Part shown: positions 7,142 through 13,622 of the stretch, one piece after another
Layout of the letters: every line of letters begins with the position of its first letter
Numbering within the stretch: the stretch's first letter is position 1
NCBI GenBank assembly: GCA_937864895.1
Contig: CALMDF010000548.1
Location: 1 to 16,100 of the forward strand
DNA from: an uncultured Holophagales bacterium
GTDB taxonomy: Bacteria > Acidobacteriota > Thermoanaerobaculia > UBA5066
Direction: 5' to 3'
Length of the DNA stretch: 16,100 nucleotides
Made by a program: the position numbers and the translations under genes
The notes under the pieces: generated by a model
The model's database searches: none
Told to the model about the DNA's origin: nothing
What the model saw: only the letters and a program-made list of their open reading frames with translations

Positions 7142-8244
7142 GGACGACCTTCGTCGTCGACCGCTGGGAGGCCGCGCGCGGCGGTCAGGAGGGGTCTCTC
7201 GCCGCCCTCGCGGGGGAGCTCGCGCGGCGCGAGGTCGAGGTCCGGGTCCTCTGCCGCGAGGGCGTGGAAACGCGCCCGGGGATCTTCGTCGAGCCACTCG
7301 TTCCCCCCGGGGGCGGGGCCTCCGGCGAGAGGCGCTTCCTCGAGGCCGCGGCGCGGAAGGCCGCCGCGGCCGAGGGGCCCGTCCTCGCCCCGAGGCTCGT
7401 CCCCTTCGCCACGCACGTCCAGCTGCACGGCGGTCTCTTCGCCGACGCCCTCGAGGCGGAGCGCGAGTCGATGGAGGGGCTTCGACGCGCCCTCTTCCCC
7501 CTGGGAACGGCGCTGAACGGCCGGCGCAGGCTTCTCGCGCGGGTCGAGAGGCGGGTCCTCTCGGGCCCCTGCCCGAGCGTCATGGTCTGGGCGGGCGCCC
7601 TGAAGAAACGGCTCCTCGACCTCGGCGTCCCCGACGGGGCGATCCGCGTCTCGCCGCCGGGGGTCGACCTCGCGCTCTTCCAGCCGGAAGCGGGGGCCCC
7701 GGCCGCGGGCCGGGTTGCCGACTTCCTCTTCATCGCCCACAACGCGCGGCTGAAGGGCCTTGGCCCGGGTCTGGAGGCCCTGCGTCTCGCGAGGCAGGGA
7801 GGGCTTCCCGCCCGGCTCGCCGTCGTCGGGCGGGGAGCCGAGGGCCCGTGGAGGCGGCTCGCCTCGCGCCTCGGCGTCGGGGACGCCGTAACCTTCGAGG
7901 GCCCGCTGCCGCAGCGCGAGGTCGTCCGGAGGCTCCGGGGCGCGACCGCCCTCCTGCACCCGACGTTCCTCGACCCCTGTTCCCTCGCCTGCCTCGAGGC
8001 CGCCGCCTGCGGGCTCCCCGTGATCACGACGCTGCGCAATGGCGCGGCCGGGAGGCTGGCGGCGGCGGAAGCGGCGATCGTCGTGGACGACCCGAGAGAC
8101 GTGGACGGTCTCGCCCGGGCGATGGAGGAGGCCGCGGAGCCCTCCCGGCGCGCAGCGCTCCTGGACGCCGCGCTGCGTCTCAGGCCTTCCCTCGACGCGC
8201 GACGCCACCTCGACGAGGTCGTCGACTGGCTCGGCGTCGGCTGA
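7138..8244 (+). CDS. GT4-family glycosyltransferase (WaaG-like)
   Basis: The 368-residue, two-domain GT-B protein begins with RTTFVVDRWEAARGGQEGSL, an N-terminal block like those of heptose/glucose LPS core transferases (GG-containing loop for donor contact). The C-terminal half starts with FLFIAHNARLKGLG (~residue 192) and includes LPARLAVVGRG. It ends the donor site with DPCSLACLEAAACGLPVITT (~residues 280-299), the DPCSL variant of the E-x7-E motif in which the first acid is Asp. It should transfer a sugar from a nucleotide-sugar donor to a lipid-linked acceptor at the cytoplasmic face. WaaG is the nearest functional guess from the motif and the operon context, but sugar and acceptor are not readable. 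The GTG start at 7138 overlaps the exporter stop (GTGA). It ends the operon six bases before the convergent GT2-methyltransferase gene, leaving no room for a separate terminator. Confidence 0.9.
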   Translation: MRTTFVVDRWEAARGGQEGSLAALAGELARREVEVRVLCREGVETRPGIFVEPLVPPGGGASGERRFLEAAARKAAAAEGPVLAPRLVPFATHVQLHGGLFADALEAERESMEGLRRALFPLGTALNGRRRLLARVERRVLSGPCPSVMVWAGALKKRLLDLGVPDGAIRVSPPGVDLALFQPEAGAPAAGRVADFLFIAHNARLKGLGPGLEALRLARQGGLPARLAVVGRGAEGPWRRLASRLGVGDAVTFEGPLPQREVVRRLRGATALLHPTFLDPCSLACLEAAACGLPVITTLRNGAAGRLAAAEAAIVVDDPRDVDGLARAMEEAAEPSRRAALLDAALRLRPSLDARRHLDEVVDWLGVG

Positions 8245-8250
8245 GGCGGC

Positions 8251-9600
8251 TCAGGCGCGAACGAAGAGGATGCCGGCCTCCCTCCGCGCCCCGCTCTCCG
8301 TGAGGAAGCGGGGCGGGAAGGCGGCGACGATTCGCGACCGGAGATCTTCCGGCCCTCCCGTGACGGCGACGAGGCCGCCCGGCCGGACCAGGGCCGCCCA
8401 GGGCGCGGCCGCCCGCGGGTCCGGGGCGAGCCGCCGGGCGTCGAGGATGAGGAGGTCCGCCTCGCCGTCGAGGGCCCGGGCGGCCCACCCTACGGTTCCC
8501 TCGTCGAGCGGATCGGCGCGCCGGAGGAAGAGCTTCTGCGGGGTCGGCACGAGGGCCTCCGTCGTCGCCCGCTTCGACTCCTCTCCCGGGTCGTCGAGCT
8601 CCCAGTCCGGGAGGTCGACCGTCACGAGGGTGGCCGTGCGCCGCGCGGCGCGGCTCGCGAGAAAGAGACCGGCGCCGTGGCGGGTCCCGACCTCGACGAC
8701 GCGCGAAGGGCTTTCGGCGCGGACGCGTCGGGCGAGCGCGCGCGCGTCGCGGGAGGACAGCCCCAGCCCGAGCCTCCGGGCGCGCGCGGCGATCCTCGAC
8801 GCGGGGAGAAGGGCGGCGGGAAGCAAGTGGCGAGCGGCGCGAGGGACCGCGGCGGGAGACGCGGGCGGCTCGAGGCCTTCGCCGACGTCTCCGAGGGGTG
8901 CCACCTCCTCCCCCGCGAGGAAGGCCTCGAGCCGTCGCGAGAGCTCGGCCTCGAGCGCGGCGCGACGGGCGGACTGGGGATCGGAGGAGAGCGCCTCGGA
9001 GGCGAAGCGGTGGAACGGGTGGGCCCTCTCGCCGCGTTGCACGAGGCCGCGGAGGGACGCCTGGCCGTAGTGCCTCACGACGCCCCGGAAGGAGAACCGC
9101 CGCCACGGGAGCCCCTTCTCGTCGACGGCGGCGAAGAAATCGAGGCCCGGGGCGCCGCCCCGCGCGAAGGGAGGCAGGCCGAGGTACGCCTCGCGCGCGA
9201 GGACGAGGTGGCAGAGGTAGGCGTAGAGCTGGGGGGGGTCGGGGTGGGCCTGCCCCGCGAAGACGTCGCCGGAGCCGGCGAGGTCGGGAAGCCGTTCGAA
9301 CGGGCCGACGATCTCGCAGTCCGTGTCGAGGACGAGGACCGATTTCGAGAGGACGGGGCCTCGCAGGAGGCGGTCGAGCGCCGGGCCGTGGCCGAGGTTC
9401 GTCTCCGAGCGGTGGACCCGGAGCGCCGGGAGGATTGCGCGATACCGCTCGAGAACCGTGGGACTCTCGTCGGGAGAGGCGTTGTCCCACACGTGGATCT
9501 CGCCGAGGAGGCCGCGGGAGGAGGGGCCGCGGAGCGAGGCGAGGAGGTTCTGAAGCCAGGCCGCCGCGCCGTACGAGACGATCGCGGCGTCGAGGGTCAC
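8251..9600 (-). CDS. GT2 glycosyltransferase fused to class I SAM methyltransferase
   Basis: This is a 449-residue bifunctional protein. Residues ~1-210 are a GT-A glycosyltransferase: the start LDAAIVSYGAAAWLQNLL, then VWDNASPDES, NLGHGPALDRLL, and the metal-binding DTD in VLVLDTDCEI (residue ~92). After a ~80-residue Ala/Arg-rich linker, residues ~295-449 form a Rossmann methyltransferase: SAM-binding VVEVGTRHGAGLFLAS, an acidic strand end in LVTVDLPDW, then ADLLILDARR and a final RPGGLVAVTGG. It may build and then O-methylate a glycan, for example to cap a chain (inference). The GTG at 9600 overlaps the stop of the upstream gene (TGA at 9599-9597), with GAGGT seven bases upstream. The fusion is odd but reads cleanly in one frame, including across a G8 run at 9231-9238. 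Confidence 0.87.
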   Translation of the reverse strand: MTLDAAIVSYGAAAWLQNLLASLRGPSSRGLLGEIHVWDNASPDESPTVLERYRAILPALRVHRSETNLGHGPALDRLLRGPVLSKSVLVLDTDCEIVGPFERLPDLAGSGDVFAGQAHPDPPQLYAYLCHLVLAREAYLGLPPFARGGAPGLDFFAAVDEKGLPWRRFSFRGVVRHYGQASLRGLVQRGERAHPFHRFASEALSSDPQSARRAALEAELSRRLEAFLAGEEVAPLGDVGEGLEPPASPAAVPRAARHLLPAALLPASRIAARARRLGLGLSSRDARALARRVRAESPSRVVEVGTRHGAGLFLASRAARRTATLVTVDLPDWELDDPGEESKRATTEALVPTPQKLFLRRADPLDEGTVGWAARALDGEADLLILDARRLAPDPRAAAPWAALVRPGGLVAVTGGPEDLRSRIVAAFPPRFLTESGARREAGILFVRA

Positions 9601-11663
9601 GCCGGGACCTCGACGGTCGCGCCGAGCAGGCGGCGGAGACGCCGGGCCGCGAGACGCGCGACCGTCGCCCCGGCCTTGCCGATCTCTCCTCGCGAGATCT
9701 TCGACCGCCCCTCTCGGCGGTCCCGGAAGCGTATGGGGACCTCCTCGACGACGGAGCCCTTCTCCTCGAGGAGGAACGTCGTCTCGAGGAGGAACGAGTA
9801 GCCCGAGGAGACGACGCCCGCCGCGAGAAGCGTCCCGGCGGCGTGGCGCCGGTAGACGCGGAATCCCGCGGTCGCGTCCCGCGTTTCGAGACCGAGCGTC
9901 GCTTGCGCCGCGAGGTTCGCCGCGCGGCTGAGGAGACGCCGCGAGAGCGGGGAGTCGACCGCGCCCCCGCCGGGAACGTAGCGGGAGCCGATGACGACGT
10001 CGGCGCGACCGGACGCCTCGAGGAGTGCGGGGAGCCGTTCGGGCTCGTGCGAGAGGCCGGCGTCCATCGTCGCGACACGGGAGGCCCCCGAGCCGAGGGC
10101 CGCTTCGATCCCGGCGAGGTACGCGGTGCCGAGCCCGAGCTTGCCGGGCCGGTGGAGGACCGCGACGCGGCCCGGGTTCTCCCGCGCGAGCGCGTCGGCG
10201 ATCGCTCCCGTCTCGTCGGGAGAGGCGTCGTCGACGACGACGAGATGGATCCCCTCGTCGAGCGCGAGGAGCCGCCGCGCCAGGCCCGGTAGATTTTCCG
10301 CCTCGCCGGACGTCGGGACGACGACGAACGTCGGGCCGCCCGGGCCGGCCGGAGTCGCGAGGGCTCTTTCCCGCTCCGGCGCCGGGCGACGGCGCTCGAC
10401 GACGAGGAGCGCCAGGAGGCCGAGGAGGAGGGCCGTGAAGAGACCGAGGCCGTGGAGGAGATCGACGGTCTTTTCCCCGGCGACGGCGCGGTTCAGGACG
10501 AGGAGGACGAGGATCCAGGCCCCGAGGAGGAGTGCGGCCGGGGCGCCGAGCCTCCTGCGGAGGGCGACACGGTGCCCGAGGACGACGAGGGCCGGCAGGA
10601 CGGCGACGGCGTGGGAGCGCCACGCGATCGGGGAGAGGAGGACGGCGAGGAGGGCGACCGAGGCCAGTTCGACGGAGATCTCGGGCGAGAGCCGGGTGGT
10701 GACCGGGCGTCGGAACAGCCAGGCCGTTCCGGCGAGGAGCGCCGCGGCGGCGAGGGCGCTGGCGACGGACGCCGCCGCCGGCGAGAAGCCGGGGAAGCCG
10801 GGCCCTGCGCCGTCCCGGGTGGGGCCGTGGCCTGAGGGCGGCGCCGCGAGGAGTCTTCCGAGGACGGGCCGGAGGGCGAGGTTGCCGACGGGCTCCGGGC
10901 CGAGGACGCCGGAGGCCGGGTCCCCCGAGGTGAAACCCGGGGCGACGTTCGCGGCCCACGTCTTCACGTGCCGCGCGAACGACACCGGGCCGGTGAGAAG
11001 CGCGGGAGCCGCGGTGACGGCTGCGGCGGCGAGGAGGCCGGCGGCGAGAGCGCGCCACTGCCGCTTCCACGCGAGCCACGCGAGGAAGAGCGCCGGAGTC
11101 CACTTCAGAGCCGTCGCGATTCCGACGAGAGCGCCGCCCGCCGCGTCGTGCCCCCGCACCCAGAAGAGAAGACCCGTGAAGACGAGCGCGAGGAGGGCCG
11201 TGTTGGGCCCGCCGTCGGCGAGGTCGCGGAGGAGGAACCTCGAGGCGAGGACGAGCGCCGCCGCGTCGATCCAGAAGAGCTCCTCCCGCGTCGCGCGGGC
11301 CGGGCGCAGGAGACGGTGGAGGACGGCGAGGAGGACGGCCGCCGCGAGGAGGCCCGCGAGGAACGTGACGGCGGCCGCGGCCCGCGGCGGGAGGAGGACG
11401 AGCGGAACGTGGGCGAGAGCCCAGGCCGGGGCGTACGGGAGGTTCAGGCCCCCCGCGTAGAGGAAGCGCCCGTCGAGGAGGCGGCGCGCCCACTCGACGT
11501 GGTTGCCGAGGTCGCCACGGGGCACGATGATGATCGAGGCCCCCTGGCTGACGACCGCAGCTGCGAGGACGAGAACGGCGGCGCGTCGTGCCGCGACCGG
11601 GCGGAAGCGCCCCCGGGCCGGCGCGCCCGGGCGGTCCGGCGTTCTCTCCTCGAGGCCCTGCAC
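9597..11663 (-). CDS. GT87-like membrane mannosyltransferase fused to DPM1-like GT2
   Basis: The 688-residue fusion begins with residues ~20-430, a polytopic membrane domain of the GT87/DUF2029 type. It shows DLGNHVEWARRLLDG in the first periplasmic loop, LNLPYAPAWALAHVPL, LADGGPNTALLALVF and ALKWTPALFLAWLAWKRQWR, typical of enzymes using polyprenyl-phosphate-linked sugars. Residues ~440-688 are a GT2 domain like dolichol-phosphate mannose synthase: FVVVPTSGEAENLPGL, VVVDDASPDETG (Asp478-Asp479), HRPGKLGLGTAYLAG, RVATMDAGLSHEPERLP and VIGSRYVPGG. One polypeptide could therefore make and use the lipid-linked sugar. The usual MDADLSH motif reads MDAGLSH here (Gly536 for the second Asp). There is no ATG near the homology start; I chose GTG 11663 (TTG 11669 also possible) because TAGAAT lies just upstream. 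It overlaps the downstream gene by the 4-base stop/start form and is divergent from the damaged gene at 11706. Confidence 0.85.
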   Translation of the reverse strand: MQGLEERTPDRPGAPARGRFRPVAARRAAVLVLAAAVVSQGASIIIVPRGDLGNHVEWARRLLDGRFLYAGGLNLPYAPAWALAHVPLVLLPPRAAAAVTFLAGLLAAAVLLAVLHRLLRPARATREELFWIDAAALVLASRFLLRDLADGGPNTALLALVFTGLLFWVRGHDAAGGALVGIATALKWTPALFLAWLAWKRQWRALAAGLLAAAAVTAAPALLTGPVSFARHVKTWAANVAPGFTSGDPASGVLGPEPVGNLALRPVLGRLLAAPPSGHGPTRDGAGPGFPGFSPAAASVASALAAAALLAGTAWLFRRPVTTRLSPEISVELASVALLAVLLSPIAWRSHAVAVLPALVVLGHRVALRRRLGAPAALLLGAWILVLLVLNRAVAGEKTVDLLHGLGLFTALLLGLLALLVVERRRPAPERERALATPAGPGGPTFVVVPTSGEAENLPGLARRLLALDEGIHLVVVDDASPDETGAIADALARENPGRVAVLHRPGKLGLGTAYLAGIEAALGSGASRVATMDAGLSHEPERLPALLEASGRADVVIGSRYVPGGGAVDSPLSRRLLSRAANLAAQATLGLETRDATAGFRVYRRHAAGTLLAAGVVSSGYSFLLETTFLLEEKGSVVEEVPIRFRDRREGRSKISRGEIGKAGATVARLAARRLRRLLGATVEVPA

Positions 11664-11677
11664 GTGCAAGGATTCTA
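11659..11677 (-). promoter_or_regulatory. putative -10 and palindrome at the start of the GT87-GT2 gene
   Basis: On the minus strand TAGAAT (11677-11672) lies eight bases before the GTG at 11663, and no Shine-Dalgarno sequence is seen. The start codon itself sits inside a perfect 10-base palindrome, TGCACGTGCA, at 11659-11668. Transcription would begin at or within a few bases of the start codon, giving a leaderless message. The same TAGAATC heptamer recurs upstream of the gene starting at 13571. Confidence 0.4.
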
Positions 11678-11705
11678 CGGGCGCCGCCCCGGCGGGCGGC
11701 CGGGC

Positions 11706-12045
11706 GTGAGGGCGCCCCTCCCGCGAGAGCAGAAGTTCCTCCGCGTCGCGCTCCCGCTCGCGGCCTTCGTCGTGGCGGCTCTCGGCGTGCGGCCCTGGCC
11801 GGGGGTTGGAACGACGGGAGCCGCCTCGCGGCGGCCGAGTCGCTCGCCGAGCGCGGGACGCTCGACCAGATCCTCGTCGACGGGCGGTTCTACTCGGACA
11901 AGCCGCCGGTGCCGTCGATCGCGATGGCCGCGGTGTGGAAGGTCGCACGCGCGGCCGGCGCGCCCCGCGTCGCGGGCGGCCCGGGCCTGTTCGCGCGAGT
12001 CATGGGCCTCCTCCTCGCCGTCCTCTCGACGCTCGGCGGAGAGGT
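11706..12045 (+). pseudogene. N-terminal fragment of a GT39/ArnT-like membrane glycosyltransferase, frameshifted and truncated
   Basis: The fragment starts at GTG 11706 with a first membrane helix (FLRVALPLAAFVVAALGV) in frame 3, up to about 11800. Protein similarity then continues in another frame: GWNDGSRLAAAESLAERGTL, then VDGRFYSDKPPVPSIAM. This is the hallmark first-loop sequence of PMT/ArnT-like enzymes (acidic residue after the first helix, then YSDKPP). One extra G in the G5 run at 11801-11805 would restore a single frame reading PWPGGWNDGSR. The protein then stops making sense after ARVMGLLLAVLSTL near 12040, in what should be the next helix, and the opposite-strand gene begins there. 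About three quarters of a normal-length protein is missing. It is either a true remnant or an assembly artefact. It is divergent from the GT87-GT2 gene with a 42-base gap. Confidence 0.75.
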
Positions 12046-13571
12046 CGTAGACGAGGAACGTCCGCGTGCGGAACGCGGGTTCGCGGGAGCGCAGCTCGAG
12101 GAGCCAGGGGGGGGAGCGGCTCGGGGAAGCAGGCCCCGTGGACGAGCGTCGTCCCCGCCGCGAGGAGATCGCCGGAGAGGGATGCCGCCACCTCGGCGAG
12201 CTCGCTGCGTGGAGGGGCGAGCAGGTCGACGCGACGGAAGGGAGCTCTCTCCGCCGCAGGGTCGGTCCCGAAGTACCAGACGTCGAGCGACGCGACGCCC
12301 CGTTCCGCCGCGAGCCGGCGCAGCGCCGGGAGGCCCTGCCCCCAGTCGTGGTTCGAGTCGGAGAGCGCGAGATGGCCGCGGCCGGTGCCGCCTGCGAGGA
12401 CGTTCGCGTAGCAGAGGGCGTCCGGGAAGACGCGAACGCTCGCGGCGAGGGAGGAGAGGGGAAGGCGGGCGGCAAGCGCAACGAGGAGGGCGCGCCGGCC
12501 GGGCCGCATCTCCCTCGCGCCGGCGGCGGTGACGGCCGCCGCGGCGGCGACGGCGACGAGGAGGAGCGCGAGACCGAGGAGGACGCCCGGGGAGAGCTTC
12601 AACGCGAGGGCGACGGGGAAGTACCACGGCACCGCGCGCCGGTGTGTCTCACCGAGGAGGTAGACGCCGTGGCCGAGGACGTTGTGCTTGAGCTGGCGGG
12701 CGATCCCCTCGAGGGCGTTCGGGAAGACGCGGAGGTTTCTGGCGACCAGCTGCGCGGCCGTCCCGGCGGACCCGTCCTGGCGCTCGGCCCACGCGAGGAA
12801 GCTCCGTTCCGGGCGGAAGTCGCTCCCGCAGTAGAGGAGCGCGCCGAGGAGGGCGAGGAGCGCCACCTGCGCGAGGTCGCGGCCGAAGGGACGGAGCGCT
12901 TCGCGGACGGAACGGAGAGAGGGAAGGCGTCCCTCGACCCGGAGCCGGTGGAGCTCGCCGGCGAGGAGAAGGACGGGCCCGAACGCGACGGCGGACGCCT
13001 TCGCGAGGAGCGACCCGGCGGCCCAGAGCGCGGGGAGCCCGACGCGGCGGGGCCAGCGCCCGCCCCGTCCCGAGAGGAAGGCGTCGAGCTGGCCGAGGAG
13101 GAGCCCCGAAACGGCCACGTCCGTTGTCGCGAGGGAGCCGTGCGCCAGGATCGCCGGCTCCGCCGCGAGGAGGAGGGCCGCGAGGCGTCCGCCCCAGGGG
13201 CCGCCGGCGCGACGCCCGAGGCGCATCCCCGCGCCGAGGAGGATCGCCAGGAACGGGAGGGCCCCGGCGCGGGCGAGCGGGAGGAGGACGTCGAGGTCGG
13301 AGCGAGGGTCGAAGGGGCCGCCGCCGAGCTTCTCCGCCAGCGCGAGGGGGAGCGTCGCGACGTCGACGGGAAGGGGCATCGTCCCGAGCTTCAGGAGGCC
13401 CGCGTGGCTTCCCGTGCGAAAGACGGCGAGCCCCTCGGCGACGTACGTCGTCTCGTCGAACGCTGGCCCGATGCGCGACGCCGTCCCGCGGGCGTAGAGC
13501 GCCGCGAAGGCGAAGGCCGAGACGAGGACGAGGGCGTCGAGGACGCGGTCGCGGCGGGAACGTTCGGGCAT
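12000..13571 (-). CDS. GT39/ArnT-like membrane glycosyltransferase with probable frameshift near its 3' end
   Basis: The open frame gives 523 residues. It starts with a helix, then FDETTYVAEGLAVFRTG, the acidic first-loop motif of PMT/ArnT-type enzymes that transfer sugars from polyprenyl phosphate in the periplasm. Many helices follow, including LGHGVYLLGETHRRAVPWYF, and then the C-terminal block LALSDSNHDWGQGLPALRRL and SLDVWYFGTDP typical of this group. Sense ends at about residue 488 (FPEPLPP): the given frame continues as Pro/Arg-rich sequence to the stop at 12000-12002. The neighbouring frame continues plausibly as WLLELRSREPAFRTRTFLVY, a usual ending for the family. Removing one G from the G8 run at 12107-12114 joins the two. 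That corrected frame meets no stop until 11675, inside the opposing gene fragment, so the true stop appears lost. The ATG at 13571 has TAGAAT 15 bases upstream and no Shine-Dalgarno sequence. Confidence 0.8.
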   Translation of the reverse strand: MPERSRRDRVLDALVLVSAFAFAALYARGTASRIGPAFDETTYVAEGLAVFRTGSHAGLLKLGTMPLPVDVATLPLALAEKLGGGPFDPRSDLDVLLPLARAGALPFLAILLGAGMRLGRRAGGPWGGRLAALLLAAEPAILAHGSLATTDVAVSGLLLGQLDAFLSGRGGRWPRRVGLPALWAAGSLLAKASAVAFGPVLLLAGELHRLRVEGRLPSLRSVREALRPFGRDLAQVALLALLGALLYCGSDFRPERSFLAWAERQDGSAGTAAQLVARNLRVFPNALEGIARQLKHNVLGHGVYLLGETHRRAVPWYFPVALALKLSPGVLLGLALLLVAVAAAAAVTAAGAREMRPGRRALLVALAARLPLSSLAASVRVFPDALCYANVLAGGTGRGHLALSDSNHDWGQGLPALRRLAAERGVASLDVWYFGTDPAAERAPFRRVDLLAPPRSELAEVAASLSGDLLAAGTTLVHGACFPEPLPPLAPRAALPRTRVPHADVPRLRPLRRASRGRRGGGP

Positions 13572-13585
13572 CGGCAGCTCGCGCC

Positions 13586-13610
13586 GATTCTAGGGACGCT
13601 CCCTACAATC
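13586..13610. promoter_or_regulatory. divergent promoter with 25-base near-perfect dyad
   Basis: The arms at 13586-13596 and 13600-13610 match as inverted repeats at 10 of 11 positions around a CGC centre; only 13590/13606 break the symmetry. Each arm holds a -10-like hexamer facing outward: TAGAAT on the minus strand (13592-13587), 15 bases before the ATG at 13571, and TACAAT on the plus strand (13604-13609), 13 bases before the GTG at 13623. The core arms TAGGGA/TCCCTA are perfect. This could be a symmetric divergent promoter, an operator that blocks both -10 elements, or both. No clear -35 is seen on either side. Confidence 0.5.
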
Positions 13611-13622
13611 GCCCCCTCGCAA

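Noticed and set aside
5300..7297. 665-codon minus-strand open frame opposite the ABC exporter
   Set aside because: It is Arg/Glu/Asp-rich with no recognisable motif and lies fully antisense to a gene with all ATPase motifs intact.
9231..9238. G8 run inside the GT2-methyltransferase gene as another frameshift site
   Set aside because: The reading frame continues with sensible protein on both sides (AHPDPPQLYAYLCH), so no shift is indicated.
12066..13622. Upstream extension of the GT8-like gene in an open plus-strand frame
   Set aside because: The frame is open for about 1.5 kb before GTG 13623, but the extension is Glu/Arg/Gly-rich shadow of the minus-strand membrane gene, whereas homology starts right after 13623.
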